From: Collinsella sp. An307
GTDB lineage: Bacteria; Actinomycetota; Coriobacteriia; Coriobacteriales; Coriobacteriaceae
DNA length: 64,000 nt
Assembly (NCBI RefSeq): GCF_002161805.1
Contig: NZ_NFIP01000001.1
Span: forward strand, 186,001-250,000
Reading direction: 5' to 3'
Made by a program: the position numbers and the translations under genes. The notes under the pieces were generated by a model. The model did not search any database and was not told the origin of the DNA. It saw only the letters and a program-made list of their open reading frames with translations. This document shows positions 8,691 through 17,149 of this stretch, piece after piece; the stretch's first letter is position 1, and every line of letters starts with the position of its first letter.

Positions 8691-9986
8691 ATGACGGCAA
8701 CTGAGTTTATATCGAAAAGGCAGTTTGACCTCAATGCGATTATTTTCATCGTGTCGATGGCTATTGCGCTGCGATACAATCGCGAGTCGATCATTATCCG
8801 CAATGTCGGCTATGTGTTCGATCTGTTCTGGATTGCTCTTGCGGCAATTACGTTGCTCCGAGGGCGGAATAGGATCTCAGGGAACAGTTCGGATTACAAG
8901 CCCATTGCGCTACGGCTGATGCTGCCGAAGATATTTATCTGGACGTACGGGATTGTGCTGGTTATCGTCGGACTGGCGGATATCGAAGCCCTCTCAACCG
9001 GTTTTACGGTGCTGGCTACCTTCGTTCTACCGATCTCGGCCCTCTACTTATTCAGGTCAAAGACAGTCGACTACGTCTTTTGGGCAAACCTTATAACGTT
9101 TCTGTTCGAAGTGTGCATGATATTGATGCAGTCGGGACCATCCGCATTACTGACCGCGGTCGCATCAATCGGGACCGCCGATGCGGTCAATCCCTTCGAA
9201 CATTACTCTTGGACGTTCCTGTCTGCTTTCTTCTTCGTGTATTACACCTATTTTGTTAATGACAAAGAGCTTAAGTACAGGTGGGTCTACCAAGCAATAT
9301 CCATCGTGATGTTCGTGTTGGGGTTCAAGCGCATCTTGCTTGCGGCGGTAATCGTCGTTGCGATCATCTTCGTTGCGGCTAACCGTATGCAAAAGAAAAA
9401 CGGCATCATGCTGCTGCGCGCAGTTCTCGTAATGATAGGCATCGGTTGTATCCTGATGGTGTGGGGCCTTTATGACGGATGGTTGTTTGATCTGCTCAAT
9501 TCGAGTGGTATCAACATGATGGGACGGACGATCTACTGGCGCCACATCGTGAACCTCACGGAGTTTGATATTACCTATCTTGGGAATGGCGTGAACTGGA
9601 CGTATCAATGGTTGGCAGACAATCTCTACTATTTGGGCGGTGCGGGGGCTCTTCACAACGACATTCTTAAGATGTATGCGGAAATCGGATTCGTGGGTTT
9701 CCTTATCTGGCTGTATCTCTTCCTCTGGTCTATACCATCTTTCATCCAAAAGAAATACGGCTACAGGGCGCTGAAAGCATATGCGGTATTTACTGCGATG
9801 ATATTCGTAATATATGCAACGGATAACGTTGATACGTATTACGGGCCGCAGTTTTTGTACATATCCTTCATTGTCACCCAAGCAATGCTTTCGAAAGCGC
9901 AGGAAGACGATGTGGCACCAGGGCCAGTTCGCCGTGCTTCGAATAGCGCTTCGTTGTCGACATTTAAACATGGAGTGATTCGGTGA
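8691..9986 (+). CDS. Wzy-like O-antigen/capsule polymerase
   Basis: Integral membrane protein of 431 residues with about ten hydrophobic segments, for example IIFIVSMAIALRY, LFWIALAAITLL, FIWTYGIVLVIVGLA, MFVLGFKRILLAAVIVVAI and VGFLIWLYLFLW. A large polar stretch between them (about residues 260-330, ending in LHNDILKMYAEIGFVGFL) contains the H-N-x-[FIL] motif common in Wzy and ligase proteins. Overall similarity in this group is low, so the call rests on topology, that motif, and its place directly before a Wzx-like flippase. The gene is visibly more AT-rich than its neighbours, common for Wzy genes acquired by transfer. The last four bases overlap the flippase start. Confidence 0.75.
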   Translation: MTATEFISKRQFDLNAIIFIVSMAIALRYNRESIIIRNVGYVFDLFWIALAAITLLRGRNRISGNSSDYKPIALRLMLPKIFIWTYGIVLVIVGLADIEALSTGFTVLATFVLPISALYLFRSKTVDYVFWANLITFLFEVCMILMQSGPSALLTAVASIGTADAVNPFEHYSWTFLSAFFFVYYTYFVNDKELKYRWVYQAISIVMFVLGFKRILLAAVIVVAIIFVAANRMQKKNGIMLLRAVLVMIGIGCILMVWGLYDGWLFDLLNSSGINMMGRTIYWRHIVNLTEFDITYLGNGVNWTYQWLADNLYYLGGAGALHNDILKMYAEIGFVGFLIWLYLFLWSIPSFIQKKYGYRALKAYAVFTAMIFVIYATDNVDTYYGPQFLYISFIVTQAMLSKAQEDDVAPGPVRRASNSASLSTFKHGVIR

Positions 9987-11311
9987 AGATATCAGCCAAC
10001 ATCAGAAACGTCTTCAAGATATCGTCGGGGACGGTTGCAGGCCAGCTGTGCTCCGTCGTATCGTTGCCTTTCATCACCCGCATCTACGGAGCCGACATCA
10101 TCGGCGCATGGGCGATAATCACGTCGGTCTCGGGAATCGTGAATACGATTTCCGACATCGGGCTGACAAATTCCCTCATGGTTTGCGAAGAGAAAGGGAT
10201 CGAGAACCAGTACCGTGCGATTTCTGCTCTGAACGTCGCCGTGTGCTCATTGTGCACGCCTCTGGTTGCGCTGTACTGCGCGCTGCTGTCGTACGACGCT
10301 GCTCGCATGGTGACAGTTGTGGTCTGCACGTTGATCTACTCAATCACCCTGCAGCAGGTCTCCATCAACTACATGCTCCTGAACAGGCGCCAGGAATACG
10401 ATGTGCTCATGAAGAACCCACTGATCAATCAGCTGGTGGCGGCAGCCGCGTCGATAGCGCTCGGCGTGACCGGCTTCATCTCCTGGGGTTATTTCGTCGG
10501 GATGATCGCAGGCCAAATCGTTACGTTGGCCCATATGAGGCGGAGAGTCGCCATCCCGTACCGGAGAGTTCCGTTGGCGTACTACCGAAGTCTGCTGTCG
10601 CGGGAGAGGGACTTCATCATCAACCAGACGCCTTCCAACATCGCCTACCAGGTGAGAAGCCAGCTCCCGACCCTGATAATCGGCTCCCTTTTCGGAACCA
10701 CGGTGCTCGGCAACTTCTCAATCGCCCAGAAGCTCCTGAACATACCGGTCACATTCATCGGGCAGGCGGTCGGCAACGTTTTCTACCAGCGCATTGCATC
10801 GATGAGAGAAGATGTGGGAGCCATCGCTCGGTTCGTCCAACGGAACATGCGCCGCACGATGCTGGTCGCAATCGCCCCGATGGCGTTCCTCATCGCGCTG
10901 GGAGGCCCCATCATCGACCTCGTATTCGGCAGCGGATACGAGCTGGGGGGCGCGATGGTCGGAGTGATCGGCTTCCAATCGCTGTTCTCGTTCCTGACCG
11001 CATCGATAAAGGGGGTCGACATCGTGCTCGGTAAGCAGCGGTATTCGATGCTTACCGGTATCGGGCACGCTATCGTCGCACCGTTGTCCATGACAGTGGC
11101 GTACTTGGCGACGGGAGACGTGATCGTATGCGTCGCCGCGATGGTCGCCGGATTCATAGTCGTTCAGGTTCCATACTATGCCACGCTCTACCGCTATATG
11201 GGGCTAAGCGTGCCGCGCTATTTGGTGGAAGTTCTCGCGATGCTTATCGGGACATTCCTGCTCTCGGTACTGATCAGAGAAGTTGTCGGTTCGTTTATTC
11301 AGATCAATTAA
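9983..11311 (+). CDS. Wzx-like polysaccharide flippase (MOP/PST superfamily)
   Basis: Flips lipid-linked repeat units across the membrane. A 442-residue protein with twelve to fourteen predicted membrane spans. The N-terminus NVFKISSGTVAGQLCSVVS followed by FITRIYGADIIGAWAI is the characteristic opening of the RfbX/PST family. Later runs such as LPTLIIGSLFGTTVLGNFS and LIALGGPIIDLVFGSGYE match the second half of the fold. GTG 9983 overlaps the polymerase stop (GTGA), so the two are probably translated together. Substrate specificity follows the local glycan and cannot be deduced. Confidence 0.87.
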   Translation: MKISANIRNVFKISSGTVAGQLCSVVSLPFITRIYGADIIGAWAIITSVSGIVNTISDIGLTNSLMVCEEKGIENQYRAISALNVAVCSLCTPLVALYCALLSYDAARMVTVVVCTLIYSITLQQVSINYMLLNRRQEYDVLMKNPLINQLVAAAASIALGVTGFISWGYFVGMIAGQIVTLAHMRRRVAIPYRRVPLAYYRSLLSRERDFIINQTPSNIAYQVRSQLPTLIIGSLFGTTVLGNFSIAQKLLNIPVTFIGQAVGNVFYQRIASMREDVGAIARFVQRNMRRTMLVAIAPMAFLIALGGPIIDLVFGSGYELGGAMVGVIGFQSLFSFLTASIKGVDIVLGKQRYSMLTGIGHAIVAPLSMTVAYLATGDVIVCVAAMVAGFIVVQVPYYATLYRYMGLSVPRYLVEVLAMLIGTFLLSVLIREVVGSFIQIN

Positions 11312-11323
11312 AAGGATTAATGT

Positions 11324-12445
11324 ATGAAGAAAACAGAGATTTATGTTGCAACGATTATCGACTCATACAACTATGGAACAGTCCTGCAGGCAGTTGCAAC
11401 AAGAGGAGTCCTCGATAAGTTCGGCGATACCAAGTTTGTAGACTACCGCAGGGCATATTGGACGAATGCAGAACTGGTGAAACGCTGCATCAGGAGAACT
11501 TCGAACCCTATCAAAGGCATGCTAAGCGCTGCATCCCAAATGTCCAATCGCATAATATCGCACAGGATATTCCGACCATTTGTCGAGCGCCATCTCCCGC
11601 TATGCCCTTCAGGCAACTTCGAGAACGGAGGGGATTTCTCGAAGGACGCGATTTACTGTGTCGGTAGCGATCAGACGTGGAACTACGAATGCAACGAGGG
11701 CATCGACCCTGTGTTCTTCCTCAAGAACGTGCCTGACGAGTGCATCAAGATAAGCTATGCGGCGAGTTTCGGGAGAAGCGAGCTGCTTGAGGAGGAGAAG
11801 GCAGAAGTCGCAGGGCTGCTGCAACGATTCACGGCGATTTCGCTGCGCGAGCCATCGGGAGTCAAGGTGCTTGAAAGCATGGGAATCACGGGAGGGGTCG
11901 TGATCCACGACCCGGTGCTGTTGTGTGGAAGGAACATGTTCGAGCGGCTAGCGGAACAGGCACGGCAAAACAACGGCAAGCCATACGTGTTGGTCTACCA
12001 GCTGAACAAAGGGCAGACGTTGCTTGCATATGCTGACAAGCTTGCGAAAACTGCAGGTTGTAACGTCGTCAAAATCTCCCTCGACTGGAAGGAAAGACTG
12101 CCAGAAGGCTGGAGGAAGGAGCTGTTCCCGTCAGTCGAGCGCTGGGTCTCCCTTTTCCGCGATGCTTCGTATGTCGTAACAGATTCGTTCCATGGCACGT
12201 GCTTCAGCCTCCTATTCCACAAGTCGTTGGGCGTTTTCGATCCTCCGAAGTATTCAGTGCGTCTTCATGACGTCCTCCGGGATTTCGATATGATGCGAAG
12301 GCTGTTGTCAGCGTATGATGGCGAGCCTCCGCTCCTGAGTTCGATGGAGGAAGTCGACTGGGATGTTGTCGACAACCAGTTTGTGCAGTACCAGGAATAC
12401 GCCTATGGCTGGCTTCAGGAGGTGCTCTCGTCTGATGGTCGCTAA
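11324..12445 (+). CDS. Polysaccharide pyruvyl transferase family protein, copy 2
   Basis: Second WcaK/CsaB-family protein of the locus. Seen: ATIIDSYNYGTVLQAVAT at the N-terminus, CVGSDQTWN about residue 110, ISYAASFGRSELLEEE, SLREPSGVKVLE, HDPVLLC, and VVTDSFHGTCFSLLFHKS near the end, parallel to copy 1 at 3352-4470 but clearly diverged. ATG 11324 follows AAAGGA closely. The protein has the usual family length (373 residues). It is again followed by an FrhB-like partner, overlapping it by eleven bases. Two pyruvyl transferases in one locus suggest two modified residues or two acceptor positions; that is inference. Confidence 0.87.
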   Translation: MKKTEIYVATIIDSYNYGTVLQAVATRGVLDKFGDTKFVDYRRAYWTNAELVKRCIRRTSNPIKGMLSAASQMSNRIISHRIFRPFVERHLPLCPSGNFENGGDFSKDAIYCVGSDQTWNYECNEGIDPVFFLKNVPDECIKISYAASFGRSELLEEEKAEVAGLLQRFTAISLREPSGVKVLESMGITGGVVIHDPVLLCGRNMFERLAEQARQNNGKPYVLVYQLNKGQTLLAYADKLAKTAGCNVVKISLDWKERLPEGWRKELFPSVERWVSLFRDASYVVTDSFHGTCFSLLFHKSLGVFDPPKYSVRLHDVLRDFDMMRRLLSAYDGEPPLLSSMEEVDWDVVDNQFVQYQEYAYGWLQEVLSSDGR

Positions 12446-13532
12446 AAGCACCATGCCGTCTACGGTCGGAGAGCGGTTTGACGGGGAGAGGAAATGCCGC
12501 AAGAGCCGCGCCATGGCGACCCTAGTGCGACATGATGCCAACGCTTCGTGCATTGCTGCGGTAAACTCGTCTCAAGAAGAGCTCATGGCTTCATCTTCAG
12601 GAGGAGCTTTCTCCATCCTCGCACGTGCCGCACTTAACAGGAATGGGGTTGTCTACGGTCATGCTTATGTCGCCCCTACTAAGGTGAAGTGCGTTCGCAT
12701 CGATAATGCGGCTGACCTTCACCGACTGCGCGGCTCAAAGTACGTCCAGAGCGAGATGGGTGCAATTATGCGTGACGTACTTGCCGACTTGCGCGCTAAG
12801 CGCGAGGTCGTGTTTAGCGGCACCCCCTGCCAGGTCGCTGGGCTCAAATCTTTTCTCGCCGCAAGGGGGGCATCGACAGATCGGCTGTTGCTTATCGACA
12901 TTGTTTGTCATGGCGTGCCGAGCCCGGAGTTCTTTGCCGACTGCATGGACTGGGAGTTTCACGGCGACAGTCTGAGTGAATTGCGATTTCGCGATAAATC
13001 GGAGGGTTGGGGGTGCGTCGGCGCGGCATTTGTTACCCTTGGCTCTAATCATGATTCTATGTCCCGCAAGCGCGCTCTTTCGCCGAAGACGTCGTACTAT
13101 TACACCCGCTTCCTTGCGGGCGATGTCTACAGGGAGAGCTGTTACCGTTGTCCCTACGCAGGCGGAAAGCGACCAGGGGACATAACTCTCGGCGACTTTT
13201 GGGGCATAGACCACGCGGCGACAGGGCTAAATCCCAAGCAAGGCATCTCACTCGTCATCGCAAATACTGCCAAGGGAGAGTTGGCCCTGCGTACCGTAAA
13301 AAATGCGTCGCAGTGGGCTGAGCGGCCGCTCGATGAAGCGGTCGCCGGGAACGACCAGTTGCGCCACCCGACCACTCGTACGGCTGAGCGCGACAGGATT
13401 CTTGCAGATTGGAAGGCGCGCGGCATAGCCGCTCTCGAATCAGATTTCCGCCGCGAGACCGCTTGGGAGCGTCGAGCCTGGCTTGCCAAGCGAGTTGTCA
13501 AGAAGCTCCTGAAAGGGGTGCCAAGCCGATGA
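12435..13532 (+). CDS. FrhB/F420H2-dehydrogenase beta-like protein without ferredoxin domain
   Basis: Carries only the FrhB_FdhB part: SSSGGAFSILARA, LRGSKYVQSEMG, VVFSGTPCQVAGLKSFL, IDIVCHGVPSPEFF, and CYRCPYAGGKRPGDITLGD, all matching the homologue at 4467-5636. The first 60 residues hold no Cys-rich ferredoxin region; the missing domain is encoded by the next gene. Start: ATG 12435 overlaps the pyruvyl transferase, with ATG 12453 and ATG 12510 as alternatives that also keep the domain. The overlap at both ends indicates coupled translation with its neighbours. Reaction unknown; a redox function with the adjacent ferredoxin is likely. Confidence 0.85.
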   Translation: MVAKSTMPSTVGERFDGERKCRKSRAMATLVRHDANASCIAAVNSSQEELMASSSGGAFSILARAALNRNGVVYGHAYVAPTKVKCVRIDNAADLHRLRGSKYVQSEMGAIMRDVLADLRAKREVVFSGTPCQVAGLKSFLAARGASTDRLLLIDIVCHGVPSPEFFADCMDWEFHGDSLSELRFRDKSEGWGCVGAAFVTLGSNHDSMSRKRALSPKTSYYYTRFLAGDVYRESCYRCPYAGGKRPGDITLGDFWGIDHAATGLNPKQGISLVIANTAKGELALRTVKNASQWAERPLDEAVAGNDQLRHPTTRTAERDRILADWKARGIAALESDFRRETAWERRAWLAKRVVKKLLKGVPSR

Positions 13533-13741
13533 GCGTGGACTCGAATAGCGTACCGATTCTGTACGCGGACGACTCGGAGTGCTGCGGTTGTGGAGCATGT
13601 GCGTCGGTCTGCCCCAAAGACGCGATTACAATGCAGCCCGATCGCTACGGGTTCCTCTACCCGAGTATCGACGGAGATGCATGCATTCGCTGCCACCTGT
13701 GCCTCAAAGTCTGCGCGTTTAATTTTGATTTGCGGGTGTGA
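13529..13741 (+). CDS. Small 2x[4Fe-4S] ferredoxin, detached domain of the FrhB-like partner
   Basis: A 70-residue protein with two complete clusters: Cys18/21/24/28 (CCGCGACASVCP) and Cys52/55/58/62 (CIRCHLCLKVC). In the homologue at 4467-5636 the same unit forms the N-terminus of the flavoprotein; here it is a separate gene placed after the catalytic domain, which it overlaps by four bases (ATGA). It most likely feeds electrons to that protein. ATG 13529 was preferred because it gives the overlap and the compact ferredoxin; the longer open frame only reads antisense to nothing known. Last gene of the polysaccharide operon. Confidence 0.82.
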   Translation: MSVDSNSVPILYADDSECCGCGACASVCPKDAITMQPDRYGFLYPSIDGDACIRCHLCLKVCAFNFDLRV

Positions 13742-13804
13742 CTCCAAGCCGGCAGCGGGAGTCTTGCTGTCGGCGCCTCATCAACATATCCCATTGATAC
13801 AATG

Positions 13805-13847
13805 AAAGCGCTGGAGGTAAGGGCGATGCATCCCGTTCCAGCGCTTT
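13805..13847. terminator. Hairpin between converging operons
   Basis: AAAGCGCTGGA (13805-13815) and TCCAGCGCTTT (13837-13847) form a perfect 11-bp stem with a 21-base loop, ending in TTT on the plus strand and, by symmetry, on the minus strand. It lies between the end of the polysaccharide operon and the 3' end of the opposing portal gene, so a two-way terminator is plausible. Confidence 0.5.
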
Positions 13848-13871
13848 GGCATCTTCAAGATAGTGACCCTG

Positions 13872-14924
13872 TTATTTGATGCCAACCGCCACATCGTCGC
13901 ATACCGAGTCTTCGTTGCGTGTAGCGCGCCCGCCCAAAACAGCAACCCGGGCCATCTCAGCCATGTCCTGCTGTTTCTCGGCGGAGGTGTCCGTGATGAT
14001 GCTGTCATCGAAGCTGACGCGCACGTCACCCTCGTCGGGAAGCGCCGCGCCCAGCGAACGCGACACCGCCATCACGGCGCGGCATATCCCTGCGACCGCC
14101 TTCTCCAGCACGTGCTCGTGTCGCCGGATGTTCCGCATGAGCGCACTGTTATCCGACGGCACCTCCGTGGCCGTCCTCACGTACCCCGCCCCGTCGAAGT
14201 CAAAGTACGTGATCCCGAAACCGCACAGGTCTCCCAGCATCTGCAGCGCCGTCCGCAGCGCCTTCGCTTGCGCGTCCGTGCGCAATGCGGGCGCGAACTC
14301 CTGTATCGTGTCCTCCGTGCTCATAACCTTCCGGAACACGGTGCAGTCCTGCCGCCCGAACGGGATCGAAACCTTGCGCCCCTTGCCGTCCTCCTCCTGA
14401 TCGAACATTACGTCCGAAAGGAACACCCGCATCTTCCCGTTGTCCACCTCGGAGATCATGGCGTCGAACGCGAGGTCGACCGCCTGTATCGCGTCCACCG
14501 CGTCCGCAAACACCGACTGCCCGCACGGCGACATATCGACCCTGGTGTTGTCAATAGCCGGTTTCATGATAGCGAACGTAGGCCACTCGCTGCCCGTCTC
14601 GTAGACCGGGCACACGCCTACAGGTGCGACCCCGTTGCCCTGCTCGTCGAAGCAAACCGTCTCGATGCGGTACCCATCGCGCCCACGCAGGTTATTCTCA
14701 TGCCCGCTTGTCACCAGTCTTCGCCCACACAGAAAGCTGCACCCGCTTCCCGTCTTGCAAAGCGCCGCCCCTCCATCGCAGTGCACGCCCCATCGATCAA
14801 TCAGTCGCCCCATCAAGAACTCCTCCGACTCAAGCGCCACCTCAATTCTCAGCGCAAACTCCCGGCTCAGCACACCTGCCCAAACCTTTTGGCAACGCAA
14901 ATTCGCCCAAAGACGGTCCTGCAA
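13872..14924 (-). pseudogene. Phage portal protein remnant (SPP1/A118 gp6-like)
   Basis: The 350-residue frame resembles the middle and C-terminal parts of phage portal proteins: FAIMKPAIDNTRVDMSPCGQ, SVFADAVDAIQAVDLAFDAM, and ISEVDNGKMRVFLSDVMFD match the gp6-type stem region, followed by FRKVMSTEDTIQEFAPALR and TATEVPSDNSALMRNIRRHE. Complete portals are about 450-500 residues; here the frame begins at TTG 14924 shortly after an in-frame TAA, so the N-terminus is lost. No terminase, capsid or tail gene is nearby. It is an isolated piece of a tailed-phage packaging module, not a working prophage. Confidence 0.75.
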
Positions 14925-14982
14925 AAGCGGTTAGGTGGTACCGTGGTCGCAGCCTGACGGCCCGAATCCAAAGGGAGGTTGC

Positions 14983-15408
14983 GTGGAGCTCGCAAAGCGC
15001 ATCAGAGAACATCGCGAGCGGCTGGGAATGTCCCAGGCCGATCTGGCAAAAGCGGTGTTCGTGACACGGAACACTATTTCCAACTGGGAGACCAACCGCA
15101 CCTATCCCGATGTGCAGAGCCTGCTCATCCTGAGCAACCTGTTCGGCGTTAGCATCGACTCCTTGGTCAAGGAGGACTCGCGCAAAATGCAGGACGCGCT
15201 GGCGGCAGGAGCAAAGAAGATGGCCCGTCTCGGCGTTGTCATGATGGCGTTCGGCCTTGCCCGCCTGGTATGGGTGATCATGGGCATCGTGAGTATTTGC
15301 CCCGCTGAGCACCACAGATTATCGCGATTCAGCACCGGCAGCATTGCGAATCGGCACCGGCCGCGGCATGGGTCGGCACCGCGACCGGCGCCCGCACAAG
15401 AGCTCTAG
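14983..15408 (+). pseudogene. XRE-family regulator, C-terminus disrupted
   Basis: The first 65 residues are a clear Cro/C1-type helix-turn-helix: LAKRIREHRERLGMSQADLA, AVFVTRNTISNWETNR, YPDVQSLLILSNLFGVSID. After it comes a hydrophobic stretch, MARLGVVMMAFGLARLVWVI, which in related proteins begins a membrane domain. From about 15300 the sequence turns into Arg/His/Pro-rich residues with no family character and abuts IS21-type terminal sequence, so the original tail is gone. GTG 14983 follows AAGGGAGG at good distance. A membrane-linked regulator cut by an insertion is the simplest reading; the DNA-binding part could still be made. Confidence 0.7.
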
Positions 15409-15410
15409 CC

Positions 15411-15504
15411 CGAGTCTCCGCCCAGCTTCCTCCTCATGTTCATCTCGCCCATGCCGAACCATGCGGCGCCGTGGACGATGCGGTCCATGATGGCGTCGGC
15501 GTGG
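15411..15504 (-). pseudogene. 3' tail of an IstB-type transposition ATPase
   Basis: Read on the minus strand, this stretch encodes HADAIMDRIVHGAAWFGMGE followed by MNMRRKLG and a stop: the end of an IS21-type IstB helper ATPase different from the two other istB genes in the window. Its upstream part is missing because an IS3-type element begins at 15505. Flanking bases 15320-15400 have the CGGCACCG-rich look of IS21 ends. Confidence 0.65.
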
Positions 15505-16273
15505 TGAATTTACCCCGATTTCGTTGACACCCTCTACGCCGCCGAAGCGGCCTCCTGCGCATGCCTCGCCTCGAACCCCTCGGGGCTGAGGTTGCCGGGC
15601 GCGGAGTGGATCCGCACCCTGTTGCAGGAGCACTCGATGTAGTCGAACATCTCCAATGCCGCCTGATCCCGCGTCTCGAGCGTGCGGGCGTGCGCGCACC
15701 CCGCCTCGACGGGCCCCATGGGCGACTCCATCGCCGCGTTGTCCCACGGGCTCGCGATCGAGCCCGTCGACGGCCCGATGCCGGCCTCGCGCATCGTCTT
15801 GCCGATCGGGAGCGAGACGTGCCGGCTCCCGCGGTCGCTATGGTGGATGCGGCCTCCGGGCGGCCTGCGCCCCACGATCGCCGTCTCCAGCGCGTCGTCG
15901 GCGGGCTCGGCCGCCATGCTCGCCGACATCGGCCAGCCGGCGGTCTTCCCGGACCAGATGCCCATCGCGGCCGCCAGGCAGGGCCGCCCCCGGTGCGCGC
16001 GCGTAGGCGATGTCGGCGAGCCGGGCCCCGCTCGGGCCGTCCGCGCTGAAGCCTCGCCGCACGAGGCCGGGCGCCGAGTCGGCCCGCGGCGCAGCCTGCT
16101 CGGCCCCGCCCTCGGGGCGCTTGGCGCAGCCGCGCGTCGCGCCCGCCCGGCCGTTCCCGCGCATGATGCGCGCCGCGCGCTCGCGCGACGCGCGCCCTCC
16201 GCGCCGGCGCAGCCCCGCGAAGGCCTCCGGGGCGCCGTAGATGCGGCGGCTCGCCTCGCAGACCCCGGAGATC
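15505..16273 (-). mobile_element. IS3-family element, truncated and frameshifted transposase
   Basis: On the minus strand the C-terminal half of an IS3 OrfB is readable: EASRRIYGAPEAFAGLRRRG near 16240, DLVRR-like GLVRRGFSADGP with DIAYARAPG near 16010, then, in another frame from about 15985, MGIWSGKTAGW, GGRIHHSDRGSRHVSL, SPWDNAAMESPMG and ECSCNRVRIHSAPGNLSPEG to a TAG at 15534. The shift lies at a CCCCC run about 15985. Catalytic Asp and Glu of the DDE core are still visible. The right end starting TG at 15505 interrupts an istB remnant; the other end stops at 16273, where the IS21 element begins. OrfA and the OrfB start are absent. Not functional. Confidence 0.75.
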
Positions 16274-16375
16274 TGATACCGTCAACCTATTTTTCGCCAT
16301 CTGCGCAAACGAATCGGCGCCGATCGCGCTAACGTACTTTCACCGGTTCCGCCAACGCTTTTCCACCGTTTTCGG

Positions 16376-17149
16376 CTATTCGGTGCCCCTCCTCTCGCGC
16401 GGCAGGTCCTTCAGCCGGTAGGACCTGCCCGTGATCTTGATGGCGTGGCAGTGGTGGCAGACGCGGTCCGCGATCGCGCTCGCCGCCACGTCGTCCCCGA
16501 ACACCTTCCCCCACCCGCCGATGCCGACGTTGGTGGTGATGATGGTCGAGCGCTGCTCGTAGCGCGTCGAGATGAGCTGGAAGAGCAGGTCGGCCCCGCC
16601 CTCGCCTATGTCGAGGTATCCCAGCTCGTCGATGACGAGCAGCTTCGAGTGCGCGTAGTACTTGAGGCGCTTCCTGAGGATCCCGCGGGCCTGCGCGTCC
16701 TGGAGGTCCTCGACGAGCCTGGCGCAGTCCATGAACCTCACCTCGCGCCCCGCCCGCACGGCCTCGATGCCGATGGCCACGGCGAGGTGGGTCTTGCCCA
16801 CGCCCGGGCTGCCGACGAGCAGCACGTTCTCGGCGCGCTCTATGAACCTGAGCGTCGCGAGCTCCTCGATGCGGGCCCTCGGGACGCTCGGCTGGAAGTC
16901 CCAGTCGAAGTCGGCGAGCCCCTTCACGTAGGGGAAGCCCGAGGAGCGTATGCGCTGGCGGACGATCCTCGCCTCGCGGGCGGCGACCTCGACGCGGGCC
17001 ATCTCCTCGAGGGCGGAGCAGAAGTCGCGCTCGCCCGCGGACACCATGCGCACGTAGTCCGGCAGCGAGGCCGCCATCTCGTGGAGCCCGAGCGCGGAGA
17101 GGTTGTCCCGCGCCCTGATCGAGGGGCTCGCCTCGGCGACGGCGCTCAC
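16376..17149 (-). CDS. istB: IS21-family transposition helper ATPase IstB
   Basis: AAA+ ATPase (257 residues) that works with IstA to choose and remodel the target. Walker A GSPGVGKT is at residues 113-120, Walker B LLVIDELGYLD follows the Arg-rich RKRLKYYAHS region, and sensor-like TIITTNVGIGGWG, then FGDDVAASAIADRVCHHCH, complete the standard IstB plan. The N-terminal helical domain (LGLHEMAASLPDYVR onward) is present. GTG 17149 overlaps the istA stop (GAGTGA), the usual translational coupling; a much longer same-frame stretch upstream is only a shadow of istA. Confidence 0.9.
   Translation of the reverse strand: MSAVAEASPSIRARDNLSALGLHEMAASLPDYVRMVSAGERDFCSALEEMARVEVAAREARIVRQRIRSSGFPYVKGLADFDWDFQPSVPRARIEELATLRFIERAENVLLVGSPGVGKTHLAVAIGIEAVRAGREVRFMDCARLVEDLQDAQARGILRKRLKYYAHSKLLVIDELGYLDIGEGGADLLFQLISTRYEQRSTIITTNVGIGGWGKVFGDDVAASAIADRVCHHCHAIKITGRSYRLKDLPRERRGTE

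Noticed and set aside
13742-13800. CCGGCAGC and GCTGTCGG as a terminator right after the ferredoxin gene
   Set aside because: One wobble pair and no T run; the stem at 13805-13847 is better.
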